Part shown: in pieces, positions 31,840 to 42,856 of the stretch
Layout: each line of letters starts with the position of its first letter
Numbering within the stretch: the first letter of the stretch is position 1
Assembly (NCBI RefSeq): GCF_000716785.1
Contig: NZ_JNYY01000005.1
Location: forward strand, 186,001-250,000
Source: Amycolatopsis vancoresmycina
GTDB taxonomy: Bacteria; Actinomycetota; Actinomycetes; Mycobacteriales; Pseudonocardiaceae
Direction: 5' to 3'
DNA length: 64,000 nucleotides
Made by a program: the position numbers and the translations under genes
The notes under the pieces: generated by a model
Told to the model about the DNA's origin: nothing
The model's input: the letters and a program-made list of their open reading frames with translations, nothing else
Databases searched by the model: none

Positions 31840-33123
31840 TCACACCTCGGCGCGGATGGTCTCCACGACGATCGGACCCGGCTCGGGTGCCGAGTCAGCG
31901 ATCGTGAAGCCGCCTTCCAGGGCCGCCAGCGCTGCGGGGACCGCGTCGGGGGTGTCCGTGTGCAACTCCAGGAGGGGGTCACCGGCCGTGACGGTGTCGC
32001 CCGGCTTGGCCAGGCACAGGATGCCCGCCGCCGCCTGGACCGGGTCCTCCTTGCGGGCCCGGCCCGCGCCCAGGCGCCACGCCGCGACGCCCACCGCGTA
32101 CGCGTCCAGCGACGCCAGCACACCCGACGAAGGCGCGACGACCGTGTGGACGTGCGCCGGCGTCGGCAGCGGCGCCGAAGGGTCGCCGCCCTGGGCCGAG
32201 ATCATCCGGCACCAGACCTCGTACGCCTCGCCCGAAGCCAGCACCGCCGCCGGGTCCACGTCCAGACCGGCGAGAGCCAGCATCTCGCGTGCCAGAGCGA
32301 GCGTCAGCGCGACCACGTCCGCGGGCCCGCCGCCCTGGAGCACCTCGACCGACTCCGCGACCTCCACCGCGTTGCCGACCGCCCGCCCGAGCGGGACGTT
32401 CATGTCGGTCAGCAGCGCCGTCGTCGGGACGCCGTGGTCGGCGCCGATCGACGTCAACGCCGAAGCCAGCGAACGCGCCTGGTCGAGAGTCTTCATGAAC
32501 GCGCCCGACCCGAACTTCACGTCCAGGACCAGCCCGGACGCGCCTTCCGCGATCTTCTTGCTCATGATCGAGCTGGCGATCAGCGGGATCGATTCCACTG
32601 TGGACGTCACGTCCCGCAGCGCGTACAGCTTCTTGTCCGCCGGGGCCAGCCCGGACGTCGCCGCGCAGACCACCGCGCCGACGTCCTCCAACTGAGACTG
32701 GATGTCCGAAGTGGACAGGGAAGCCCGCCAGCCCGGGATCGACTCCAGCTTGTCGAGCGTCCCGCCGGTGTGGCCGAGCCCGCGCCCGGACAGCTGCGGC
32801 ACCGCCGCGCCGCACGCCGCCACCAGGGGCGCCAGCGGCAGCGTGATCTTGTCGCCCACCCCGCCCGTCGAGTGCTTGTCCACCGTCGGCCGGGAGACGG
32901 CCAACGACAGCCGCTCACCGGAGGCGATCATCGCGTGCGTCCACCGCGAGATCTCCGCCGAGGTCATCCCCCGCAGGAAGATCGCCATGGCCAGCGCCGA
33001 CATCTGCTCTTCGGCCACGTCACCGCGGGTGTAGGCGTCGATGACCCAGTCGATCTGCTCGTCGGAAAGCGTGCCGCCGTCCCGTTTCACCCGGATGACA
33101 TCGACCGCCGCGAACGCGCTCAC
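31840..33123 (-). CDS. deoA: Thymidine (pyrimidine-nucleoside) phosphorylase
   Basis: This 427-aa enzyme splits pyrimidine (deoxy)nucleosides with phosphate into base and (deoxy)ribose-1-phosphate. The phosphate/nucleoside-binding segment VDKHSTGGVGDKITLPLAPLVAACG and the signature SGRGLGHTGGTLDKLE are intact. The C-terminal domain with HTVVAPSSGV is present. GTG 33123 overlaps the cdd stop (GTGA), so it follows cdd in the operon. Products feed DeoC and Upp elsewhere in the window. Confidence 0.96.
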   Translation of the reverse strand: MSAFAAVDVIRVKRDGGTLSDEQIDWVIDAYTRGDVAEEQMSALAMAIFLRGMTSAEISRWTHAMIASGERLSLAVSRPTVDKHSTGGVGDKITLPLAPLVAACGAAVPQLSGRGLGHTGGTLDKLESIPGWRASLSTSDIQSQLEDVGAVVCAATSGLAPADKKLYALRDVTSTVESIPLIASSIMSKKIAEGASGLVLDVKFGSGAFMKTLDQARSLASALTSIGADHGVPTTALLTDMNVPLGRAVGNAVEVAESVEVLQGGGPADVVALTLALAREMLALAGLDVDPAAVLASGEAYEVWCRMISAQGGDPSAPLPTPAHVHTVVAPSSGVLASLDAYAVGVAAWRLGAGRARKEDPVQAAAGILCLAKPGDTVTAGDPLLELHTDTPDAVPAALAALEGGFTIADSAPEPGPIVVETIRAEV

Positions 33124-33509
33124 GGCAGGTCGTCCGGGCCGAAGGCGTCCGGCAGGACGTCGGACATCGGCAGGATCCCGCTCGGCGTGTCGACCAGGCA
33201 CGAAGACCCGCCGAGCTCGAACAGGATCTGCCGGCAGCGCCCGCACGGCATCAGCAGGTCACCGGCACCGGACCGGCAAGCGACCGCGACCAGCCGTCCG
33301 CCGCCGGACAGCCGCAGCTGCCCGGCCATCGTGCACTCCGCGCACAGCCCGAGCCCGTAGGACGCGTTTTCGACGTTGCACCCGGTCACGACCCGGCCGT
33401 CGTCGACGATCCCGGCGACCCCCACGTGCAGCCCCGAATAGGGCGCGTACGCGTGGGAAGCCGCTTCGATCGCCTGGGAACGCAGCGCGTCCCAATCCAC
33501 AGTAGACAC
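33120..33509 (-). CDS. cdd: Cytidine deaminase
   Basis: This 129-aa enzyme converts (deoxy)cytidine to (deoxy)uridine. The zinc site is intact, with C56 and E58 in CAE, and C89 and C92 in PCGRC. NVENASYGLGLC is the substrate-binding segment. The GTG directly abuts the upstream permease stop. Length is normal for the homotetrameric class. Confidence 0.96.
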   Translation of the reverse strand: MSTVDWDALRSQAIEAASHAYAPYSGLHVGVAGIVDDGRVVTGCNVENASYGLGLCAECTMAGQLRLSGGGRLVAVACRSGAGDLLMPCGRCRQILFELGGSSCLVDTPSGILPMSDVLPDAFGPDDLP

Positions 33510-34778
33510 TCAGTCCTCACCCCGTCGGTACGGCTGGCCGTCGGCCTTCGGCGGCCGCAGCCGCTGCGAAGCCACCGCCAGCACGATCAGCGTCACGAAG
33601 TGCGCGGTGTACGGGATCAGGTCCGACGGCAGCGTGTCGTTGGCCCAGTAGATCGCGTACAGCACGCCCGCGCCGACGACGCCGAGCCCGGCCGCGATCC
33701 ACTGCCGCCGGAACAGCTGCACGACGACGATCACGGCGACCAGGATCACCGCGCCGTACAGCAGCGCGAGCACCGCTTCGCCGCCGCCGGCGAGCTGCAG
33801 GCCGTCCGCGTAACCGAACAGCGCCGCGCCGCCGAGCAGGCCGCCCGGCCGCCAGTTGCCGAAGATCATCGCCGCGAGGCCGATGTACCCGCGGCCGTTC
33901 GTCTGGTTCTCCAGGTAGTCCGCGCCACCGCGCAGCAGCACCAGCGACGCGCCACCCATCCCGGCGAACGCGCCCGAGATGATCACGGCGACGTACTTGT
34001 GCAGGTAGACGTTCACGCCGAGGGACTCGGCCGCGACCGGGTTCTCGCCGCACGACCGCAGCCGCAGGCCGAACCGCGTCCGCCAGAGGATCCAGAAGCT
34101 CAGCGGCACCAGCAGGATCGCGATCATCGTCAGCGGCGCCACCTCGGTGACCAGGCCGCGCAGGATGCCGGCGACGTCGGAGATGCCGACCCGCTGCTCC
34201 TTCTCCAGGTCACCGAGCCAGTCCGAGAGACCGCTCGCCGAGTAGGTGTCGAACTTCGGCACCACCGGCGACTGCCGCGGGTTGCCGGAGATCGGCGCGA
34301 AGATCAGGTTCGCCAGGTACTTCGTGACACCGAGGCCGAGCAGGTTGATCGCGACACCGGAGACGATGTGGTTGACGTTGAACGTCACCGTCGCCACCGC
34401 GTGCAGCAGCCCGCCCAGCGCGCCGAAGACGATCGCGGAGATCAGCCCGGCCCACACGCCGCCGTTGTACGAACCCCAGGCGGCGCCCCAGGTCCCGAGG
34501 ATCATCATGCCCTCGAGACCGATGTTGACCACGCCCGCGCGTTCGGCCCAGAGGCCGCCCAGCGCACAGAGCAGGATCGGCAGCGCCAGGCGCAACGCCG
34601 TCTGCGCGGTGTTCGACGACGTCAGCGCGGCGACGCCGGTGGAGTACGACGCCGTCGAGATGACGGCGATGGCGACCACGGCCCAGATCACGCCACGCAG
34701 CCAGCCGGGGATCCGGCCCCGGCGCCGGCGCTGGACCGGCATCGTCGAGCCGGATTCGGGAGCGACGTCGGTGATCAC
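33510..34778 (-). CDS. Nucleoside ABC transporter permease (NupQ/YufQ-like)
   Basis: This 422-aa protein is of the BPD_transp_2 class, with about ten membrane helices. Hallmarks are LWAERAGVVNIGLEGMMILG, the NHIVSGVAINLLG stretch and RSCGENPVAAESLGVN. The GTG overlaps the upstream permease stop (GTGA). It pairs with the next permease to form the channel for BMP-type nucleoside uptake. Confidence 0.94.
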   Translation of the reverse strand: MITDVAPESGSTMPVQRRRRGRIPGWLRGVIWAVVAIAVISTASYSTGVAALTSSNTAQTALRLALPILLCALGGLWAERAGVVNIGLEGMMILGTWGAAWGSYNGGVWAGLISAIVFGALGGLLHAVATVTFNVNHIVSGVAINLLGLGVTKYLANLIFAPISGNPRQSPVVPKFDTYSASGLSDWLGDLEKEQRVGISDVAGILRGLVTEVAPLTMIAILLVPLSFWILWRTRFGLRLRSCGENPVAAESLGVNVYLHKYVAVIISGAFAGMGGASLVLLRGGADYLENQTNGRGYIGLAAMIFGNWRPGGLLGGAALFGYADGLQLAGGGEAVLALLYGAVILVAVIVVVQLFRRQWIAAGLGVVGAGVLYAIYWANDTLPSDLIPYTAHFVTLIVLAVASQRLRPPKADGQPYRRGED

Positions 34779-35862
34779 ACCGCACCCCCTTCGGCGACCG
34801 AGGAACCCTTGCGGCCGGCGAGCGCGCGGCCCACCCTCCGTTGTTCGGCCGCGAGGTCGGCCCGGCGCACGATCTCGTACGCCACGACGACCGACAGCAC
34901 GATGATGCCCTGCATGATCGTCGCGATCTCCTTGGACACGTTGATCTGCTCCAGCGACACCGCGGAGGTGTCGAGGAACGCCCACAGCAGCGCGCCGAGC
35001 GCGATGCCGCCGGGGTGGTTGCGGCCGAGCAGCGCGACCGCGATGCCGGTGAAGCCGTACATCTGCGTCGCGGTGATGCCGTAGCTGTAGTCGCGGCCGA
35101 GCAGCTCCGGCATCGCGACCAGGCCGGCCACGCCACCGGAGAGCAGCATCGCGATCAGCGTCATCTTCTTGGCGTTGACGCCACCGGCGGCGGCCGCGGT
35201 GGTCGACTCGCCGGACGCCTTCAGCTCGAAGCCGAACCGCGTGCGGTTGAGCATGAACCAGTAGGCGCCGCCGACGATCGCGGCGATGACCACGAACCCG
35301 AACAGCGTGCCGGAGCCGAGCGGGATGCCGGGGATCCGGCCCGAGGGCTCGATCACGCGGGTGCCGATGTTGTTGCCCCGCTGCACGCCGAACTGGTCGG
35401 CGTTGATCAGGAACGCGATGATCCCGGCGACGATCGCGTTGAGCATGATCGTCGAAATGACCTCGCTGACCCCGCGAGTGACCTTGAGGATCGCCGGGAC
35501 CGCCGCGTAGGCCATGCCCGCCACGACCGCGACCACCAGGATCGCGAGCACGTGGATGACCGGCGGCAGTTTCATCGCGCCGCCCGCGATGGCGGCGACG
35601 ACGGCGGCGAAGCGGTACTGACCCTCGACCCCGATGTTGAAGAGGTTCATCTGGAAGCCGATGGCCACCGCGAGCCCGGACAGGTAGTACACGGTCGCGA
35701 GGTTCACGGTGTCGACCGCGGTCGAGCCCTTGAACATCTGGCCGATCATCGTGCCGTACGCCTGCAGCGGGTCGGCGCCGGAGATGATCAGCGCGATCGC
35801 CGACAGCAGCACGGCGAAGACGATCGCCAGCAGCGGTGGCAGCAGTTTGGTGCGCCAGGACG

Positions 35863-35866
<4 letters not shown>
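34775..35866 (-). CDS. Nucleoside ABC transporter permease (NupP/YufP-like)
   Basis: This 363-aa protein has multiple membrane helices and the class signature FQMNLFNIGVEGQYRFAA, then SEVISTIMLNAIV and ELKASGESTTAAAAGGVNAKKM. Its ATG overlaps the ATPase stop. It is the heteromeric partner of the preceding (downstream) permease. Confidence 0.94.
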
Positions 35867-37434
<1,568 letters not shown>

Positions 37435-37468
37435 GGGCGGGAGGATTCCATATCTCTGGAACGCGTGA

Positions 37469-37499
37469 GGGGCCCGGAGGAGAAATTCCTCCGAGCCCC
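37469..37499 (-). terminator. Hairpin between bmpA and the ATPase gene
   Basis: A 13-bp stem with one C-A mismatch and a GAAAT loop (the right arm reads TCCTCCGAGCCCC) starts 14 bases after the bmpA stop. It is likely a partial terminator or 3' stabiliser that makes the binding protein more abundant than the membrane components. Confidence 0.65.
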
Positions 37500-37513
37500 G
37501 GACACGTTGTGAG

Positions 37514-38665
37514 CTACTTCTGCGGCTTGTCCGAAACGGTGATCGCGCCCGAGATGATCTGGGCCTTGTACCCGTCGAGGACGTCCTTGATGTCGTCGAC
37601 CTTGCCGCCGGAGGTGGCGTAGCCGACGCCGTCGACCTTGAGGTCGAACCGCTTCGGCAGGCCGGTCAGGTCACCCTTGGCGACGGCCTGGATGTAGTCG
37701 AACACCGCGACGTCGACGCGCTTGAGCATGGACGTGATGATGACGTCCTTGTCGGCCGCGACGGTCTTCTGGTTGTACTGGTCGGAGTCGACGCCGATGG
37801 CCAGCGCGTTGCCCGCCTTCGCCGCGTCGAACACGCCCTTACCCGAGGCGCCCGCGGCGTGGTAGATGACGTCCGCGCCCTTGGCGATCTCGGCCGCGGC
37901 CTTCGCGTTGCCCTTCGGCGGGTCCTGGAACCCGGAGAAGTCGCCGGCCGGGGTCAGGTACTCGTCCTCGATCTTGATCTTGGACGAAACCGTCTTCGCG
38001 CCCTGCAGGAAGCCGGCCTCGAACTTCTGGATCAGCGGGGTGTTGACACCGCCGACGAAGCCGATGTGGCAGCTCTTGCTCTTGTACGCGGCGGCGACGC
38101 CGGCCAGGAACGAGCCCTGCTCCTCGGCGAACACCAGCGGCGTCACGTTCGGCAGCGTGATCGAGTCGTCGTCGACGATCGCGAACTTGGTGTTCGGGTA
38201 CTTGGCGGCGACGGCCTTGACCGAGTCGGCGTAGGCGAACCCGACCGCGACGATCGGGTTCAGGCCCGAGGAGGCCATCTGGTCGAGGCGCTGCTGCTTG
38301 GCCGACTCGGCTTCGCTGGCGCTGGCGGTGCTCTCGTTGACCGTCGTGACGCCGAGCTCGCTCTTCGCCTTGTCGGTACCCGCGGCGGCGGCGTCGTTGA
38401 ACGACGCGTCACCCCGGCCGCCGACGTCGAAGGCCAGGCCGATCTTCAGCTTGCTGCCGTCGACCTTCGCCCCGGCGGCGGTCGAGCTGCTCGCGGCGGC
38501 GGGCGCGGCCGGCGGCTTCTGCGCGGTGACGCAGTCGGAACCGCCCGACGAAGGCGCGGCGCTGTTGTTGCTGCTACCACCGCTCGAGTCCTTGGCGCAC
38601 CCGGCCAGGGCGAGTACCCCGGCCATGGCCGCGGCGGCCAGCGCGGTTCCACGCATGCGACGCAA
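37514..38665 (-). CDS. bmpA: BMP-family nucleoside-binding lipoprotein
   Basis: This 383-aa protein has a signal sequence and lipobox LALAGC, then a Ser/Ala/Pro linker and the BMP domain: IGLAFDVGGRGDASFNDAAAAG, VGFAYADSV, IDxD-like VDDDSI, HIGFVGGVNTPLIQKFEAGF and VIYHAAGASGKGVFDAA. TTG 38665 is preferred because GGGAGG is 10 bases upstream; ATG 38656 is an alternative. It delivers nucleosides to the two permeases. Confidence 0.94.
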   Translation of the reverse strand: MRRMRGTALAAAAMAGVLALAGCAKDSSGGSSNNSAAPSSGGSDCVTAQKPPAAPAAASSSTAAGAKVDGSKLKIGLAFDVGGRGDASFNDAAAAGTDKAKSELGVTTVNESTASASEAESAKQQRLDQMASSGLNPIVAVGFAYADSVKAVAAKYPNTKFAIVDDDSITLPNVTPLVFAEEQGSFLAGVAAAYKSKSCHIGFVGGVNTPLIQKFEAGFLQGAKTVSSKIKIEDEYLTPAGDFSGFQDPPKGNAKAAAEIAKGADVIYHAAGASGKGVFDAAKAGNALAIGVDSDQYNQKTVAADKDVIITSMLKRVDVAVFDYIQAVAKGDLTGLPKRFDLKVDGVGYATSGGKVDDIKDVLDGYKAQIISGAITVSDKPQK

Positions 38666-38872
38666 CGTGTGTCTCCCTCCCCGCTGATCCAGCGGATGGT
38701 CAAGGGCACGGCCCGGCCCTACTGCCGGGTCGACCGCCAGACCGTACCCGGCGGACAGGAATGCGCCATAGGAAAGGCACGCTACGTAACACAAACGTTT
38801 ACTCACGAGCCGCGCCCGCGACGAACCGGATACCGCCCGTGATCATCCGAACGGCCCAGCCGCGGTGTGACC

Positions 38873-38915
38873 GAAGGCCACCACCAGGGCGTTCAAGGCC
38901 CTGACGGTGGCCTTC
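38873..38915 (-). terminator. Hairpin terminator after GH97 gene
   Basis: GAAGGCCACCACCAGGGC pairs with GCCCTGACGGTGGCCTTC (two mismatches, 7-base loop), 19 bases beyond the GH97 stop. It separates the galactosidase operon from bmpA. Confidence 0.75.
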
Positions 38916-38933
38916 AGCGGCCATTCGGGGTAC

Positions 38934-40790
38934 TCAGGGGCAGGCCGACGCGCCCGTGGGGACGAGACAGAGGCGGGCGGTGAATCCGCCGTTCGCGGCC
39001 ACCGGGACGGTGAGGGTGTTCCCGGATGTCACGCGCTGTGTCGTGACCTGGAGCTTCCCGTCGGCGCCGTCGCCGTAGACCTCGGCCAGCCAATCACCCG
39101 GTGGGAGGAACCCCAGCGGCGCGTCGAGCCGCGTCGCCGGCCCCGCCGCCAGCGCCCCGACGTACCACTGCGCACCACTGCGGCGGGCGAGCACCGCGAG
39201 CTTCCCGGGGTCGCCGGCCAGCAGCTGCGTGTCGTCCCACGCCGTCGGGATGCCCTTGAGCAGCCGCTCGGCGGCCGGGTGGGCGTCGTAGCTCGCGACG
39301 CTGTCCGCGAAGTGCTGGACGCCGGATTCGAACAGCACGCTCAGCGCGAGCTCGCCGCCGTCGCTGGTCGGCCGGACGCCGGTGAACGTGACCGGCGTGA
39401 AGTCCATCGAGCCGGACAGGTTCCGCGTGAACGGCAGCGTCAGGTAGTGGTCGATCGGGAACGGCTCGCGCCCAGGCTTCGGCTTCGTGCCTTCGGCGCC
39501 CCGCACCGCTTCGACGCTCATCACGTTCGGCCAGGTCCGCTGGATGCCGCGCGGGATCGGCGCGCCGTGGAAGTTCACCATCAGGTGGTACTTCGCGGCC
39601 GCCGCGAGCACGGCGTCGTACCAGCGGGTGCGGTCCTGCCGCTCGGACTCCACGAAGTCGATCTTGAGCCCAGCCACGCCCCAGTCGGCGTACTGCTTGA
39701 AGTTCTTCTCGCGCTCGCTGTCGGTGTCGGTGATCTTCGCGTCGGCCCAGAGCCAGATGCCGATGTTCCTCGCCTTCGCGTAGGCGACCAGGTCGGGCAC
39801 CCAGGCGGCGTTCCAGCTCGCGTCGACGAGGTTGTACGCCCACCCCTCCTTCGCCGCGAGGTCGACGTACTTCTCCTGCAGCGCGAGGTCGCCGGTGCCT
39901 TCCGACCACCACGACCACGCGCCCGCGCCGGGCTTGATCCACGACGTGTCGGCGATCTTCGACGGGCTCGCGAGGTCGGTGCTGAGGTCGGACTGCGTGA
40001 CGGTGGCCAGGTCGCCGACGATCATCGCGCGCCACGGCGTCGACAGCGGTCCTTTCGCGACTTCCGCCGGGTCGCCGAGGGTGAGCTGGAAGCGGTGCTG
40101 CGGGGTGAGTGTCAGCCGGGAGCCCGCGTAGCTGCCGTTCAGGTCGGATTCGAGGACCGACAGCCAGGTGTCACCGACGTGGAACAGCGCCGGGTAGCCG
40201 TACTCGACCGGGTCCTGCTGCGCGACCGGCTTGTGGACGTGGATGCTCTCGTAGTCGCTGCGGCCGTTGTCGAACGGCAGCAGGAAGGAGTCGGCGGCCG
40301 GCGGGACGGCGTACTCCGACGCCTCCCGGATGACCGTCACCCACTTCGGGGTGTCGAAGACGTACCGGTAGGCGACGCCGTCGCGGGAGACCCGGAAGAC
40401 GACGTCGAAGGTACCGCCGGGGCCCTTGACGTTCAGTGTGGTTTCGGCGGCGTCGTAGGTGTGCCGCAAGCGTTTGCCGGTGATGGTCGGGTACTCGTCG
40501 TGGACCGGGCGCTGGCTGAACCCGGTGACCTTGAGCCCGCGGGTCAGGTCCCCGTTCTCCGTCTCGACGCCGAGCGCGGACGGCTCCAGCACCGTCGTCG
40601 CGCCGCGCGTGACCGACAACGTGAGTTTTCCCTGCTCAAGCGCGATGTGCGCCTCGGGCGTGGGCGCCAGGGACGTCCCGGGCGCGGTGAGCGTCCAGGA
40701 CGTCACCGGCGCGGGCTGCCCGACGGCGGGCAACCCGACCAGCGCCACCCCGACGGCCAGCGCGGCCGCCGTTCCCACTCGCTTCCTCAT
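38934..40790 (-). CDS. Secreted GH97 alpha-glycosidase (retaining alpha-galactosidase type)
   Basis: This 618-aa protein has a signal peptide (about 1-24). The N-terminal GH97 beta-sandwich shows SVTRGATTVLEPSALGV and VAYRYVFD. The TIM barrel has WSWWSEGTGD, VDASWN and WGVAGLKIDFVESERQDR, where the Asp of KIDF matches the nucleophile of retaining GH97 enzymes. NFHGAPIPRGIQRTWPN follows. The C-terminal beta domain is complete. GAAGGGAG precedes the ATG. It lies downstream of a GH27 alpha-galactosidase, which suggests galactoside breakdown. Confidence 0.9.
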   Translation of the reverse strand: MRKRVGTAAALAVGVALVGLPAVGQPAPVTSWTLTAPGTSLAPTPEAHIALEQGKLTLSVTRGATTVLEPSALGVETENGDLTRGLKVTGFSQRPVHDEYPTITGKRLRHTYDAAETTLNVKGPGGTFDVVFRVSRDGVAYRYVFDTPKWVTVIREASEYAVPPAADSFLLPFDNGRSDYESIHVHKPVAQQDPVEYGYPALFHVGDTWLSVLESDLNGSYAGSRLTLTPQHRFQLTLGDPAEVAKGPLSTPWRAMIVGDLATVTQSDLSTDLASPSKIADTSWIKPGAGAWSWWSEGTGDLALQEKYVDLAAKEGWAYNLVDASWNAAWVPDLVAYAKARNIGIWLWADAKITDTDSEREKNFKQYADWGVAGLKIDFVESERQDRTRWYDAVLAAAAKYHLMVNFHGAPIPRGIQRTWPNVMSVEAVRGAEGTKPKPGREPFPIDHYLTLPFTRNLSGSMDFTPVTFTGVRPTSDGGELALSVLFESGVQHFADSVASYDAHPAAERLLKGIPTAWDDTQLLAGDPGKLAVLARRSGAQWYVGALAAGPATRLDAPLGFLPPGDWLAEVYGDGADGKLQVTTQRVTSGNTLTVPVAANGGFTARLCLVPTGASACP

Positions 40791-40815
40791 GCAGGCTCCC
40801 TTCCCGTACGTGGGG

Positions 40816-40859
40816 TCGTGAGTGGAAAGGAGGGTTAGAACCCTCCTTTCCACTCACGA
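40816..40859. repeat. Palindromic element, copy 4 (44 bp, variant inner stem)
   Basis: It has perfect 21-base arms around AG. The outer arm TCGTGAGTGG matches copies 1-3, but the inner stem is AAAGGAGGGTT rather than TAAGGCGAGTT, changed on both sides so that pairing is kept. It sits between the GH27 and GH97 genes. Confidence 0.88.
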
Positions 40860-40864
40860 GGCGG

Positions 40865-42856
40865 TCAGGCGCAGGTGAGGTGGGCCGCGGCCCAGTCGCT
40901 GCGGTCGTAGGAGTTGCCGTCGCCGCCGTCGGTGATGACCAGCCGGAGGTACTGCGCGCCGGACAGGTCCGCCGCCAGCGGCAGGGCCGGGTCCTGCCAC
41001 GTGCGCACGCCGGTGGCCGTCGCACGAACGCCGTCCGCGTAGACCTCGAACGTCGCCGACCCCTGCTTGTTCGTCGCCTCGCGCTCGTCGTCGACGCCGA
41101 CGTCCGCGGTGAACGCCGTGCAGCGGCCGCCCAGGTAGAAGACGACTTCGCTCGGCGCGTGCGCCCCGAGGCCCTTCGGGTAGACGACGCCGTTGATGGT
41201 CAGCGGCTTCCCGTCGCCGGCCGGGATGCCGCCGTTGGACATGTCCCGCTCGACCGGGCCGTAGCCGTTCTTCTCCGCCGCCCAGCGCAGGTCGCTGGCC
41301 CACGCGGACGCCGTCGGCGGGGCCGCCGGCACGGTCAGCTGCTGTTCACCGGACCAGGTGACCGGCCCGAACCCGAGTGCGCGGTAGGTGACGCCGCCGT
41401 GCAGCACCGCCGTCGTGCCCTCGGTCCCGGCCGGCGGGGTCACCCGCCAGCGTCCGGCGGCGGTCTCGCCGGTCCCGAGCACGACCTTCCGCGGCCGCGC
41501 CACCTGCTCCACCCGCCAGCCCGCGGGCGCGGTCAGGGTGACGCGCGGGTCGAACACCGGGACGCGGGCCTCGTCGGTCGCGGACACCGTGACCTCGAAC
41601 GGCTTCCCGGCGGGCGTGATCTCGCCCGGGACGCCGGGCACCGGCGAGGCGACCTCGAGGCCGGTGCTCACCAGCGGCGCGTCCCGCCACCACGAGCCGC
41701 CCGCGCGGACGCGGTAGACGACCGTCGCGTGCGGCGGGACGACCGCGGAGAGCCGGCCCGCCGTCTGGAGGTCCTGGTGCGCCCAGAGGTCGCGGGCGGC
41801 GTAGCCCACGGCCTGCGGCAGCCCGGTGGCGGCCGCGGTGGTGCCGATCGTGGCGCTCGACGTCGTCTCGTTGAACAGCGCGACCGCCACGTCGCCGTTC
41901 GACAGCGGCTTGGCGAACACCCAGTGTCCGTCCTGGTTGGACACCACCCGCGCCTGGACACCGCGGCGGTCCTGGTCGAGCGCGATGACCTCGGCGTTGC
42001 GCAGGACGTCGAAGTTCGACGGCGACACCTTGCGCAGGTCGGCGCCGATGAGCAGCGGCGCGGCCATCATCGCCCACAGCGAGAAGTGCGAGCGGTACTC
42101 CTCGGTCGTCATCCCGCCGTTGCCGACCTCGAGCATGTCGGGATCGTTCCAGTGCCCCGGCCCCGCGTACGGCGCCAGCGGCGCGTTCGCCTTGAGGATC
42201 TGCAGCATCTTGGCCCAGTTGTCCTTGATGTCGCCGGTGGTCCGCCACAGGTGGCCGACGTCGGCACCCCACGTCCACGGCTTGTTCTCGCCCCACTCGC
42301 ACAGCGAGTACACGATCGGGCGACCTGTCTTCTGCAGCGCGTCGCGCATCTTCGTGTAGCGCTCGAGCGCGGGACGGCCCTGGTTGTTGCAGTTGTCGTA
42401 CTTGAGGTAGTCGACGCCCCAGTCCGCGAACGTCTGCGCGTCGACGTCCTCGTGGTCGAGCGCGCCCGGCTGGGTCTTGGCGCAGGTCAGCGTGCCCGCG
42501 CTGGTGTAGATGCCGAACTTCAGGCCCTTCGCGTGGACGTAGTCGGCCAGCGCCTTGATGCCGCCCGGGAACCGGGCCTTGTTCGCCTGCATCCGCCCGT
42601 CGGCGTCCCGCTGCGGCTCCGCCCAGCAGTCGTCGACGTTGACGTACTGGTAGCCGGCGGCCTTGAGTCCTTTGTCGACGAAGATGTCGGCGGTGTCGCG
42701 GATGATCTGCTCGTCCACGGCGCAGCCCGTGGTGTTCCAGTTGTTGAAGCCCATCGGCGGCGTCAGCGCCAGCCCGTCGGGCAGCGCCTGCGCGGGCGTG
42801 ACCGACACCACGGGCAGCAGGGCCGCGACGGCGATCACCAAGCCGAGTCGTCGCAC
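40865..42856 (-). CDS. Secreted GH27 alpha-galactosidase with NPCBM domain
   Basis: This 663-aa protein has a signal peptide (about 1-24) and a GH27 TIM barrel starting LTPPMGFNNWNTTGC. The nucleophile is D154 in YLKYDNCN and the acid/base lies in HWNDPDMLEVG (about 235-245). A beta domain and a NEW3/NPCBM-associated region follow. The last 150 residues are an NPCBM carbohydrate-binding module (LRWAAEKNGYGPVERDMS; GLGAHAPSEVVFYLGG). It releases terminal alpha-galactose outside the cell. The GH97 gene follows across palindrome copy 4. Confidence 0.94.
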   Translation of the reverse strand: MRRLGLVIAVAALLPVVSVTPAQALPDGLALTPPMGFNNWNTTGCAVDEQIIRDTADIFVDKGLKAAGYQYVNVDDCWAEPQRDADGRMQANKARFPGGIKALADYVHAKGLKFGIYTSAGTLTCAKTQPGALDHEDVDAQTFADWGVDYLKYDNCNNQGRPALERYTKMRDALQKTGRPIVYSLCEWGENKPWTWGADVGHLWRTTGDIKDNWAKMLQILKANAPLAPYAGPGHWNDPDMLEVGNGGMTTEEYRSHFSLWAMMAAPLLIGADLRKVSPSNFDVLRNAEVIALDQDRRGVQARVVSNQDGHWVFAKPLSNGDVAVALFNETTSSATIGTTAAATGLPQAVGYAARDLWAHQDLQTAGRLSAVVPPHATVVYRVRAGGSWWRDAPLVSTGLEVASPVPGVPGEITPAGKPFEVTVSATDEARVPVFDPRVTLTAPAGWRVEQVARPRKVVLGTGETAAGRWRVTPPAGTEGTTAVLHGGVTYRALGFGPVTWSGEQQLTVPAAPPTASAWASDLRWAAEKNGYGPVERDMSNGGIPAGDGKPLTINGVVYPKGLGAHAPSEVVFYLGGRCTAFTADVGVDDEREATNKQGSATFEVYADGVRATATGVRTWQDPALPLAADLSGAQYLRLVITDGGDGNSYDRSDWAAAHLTCA

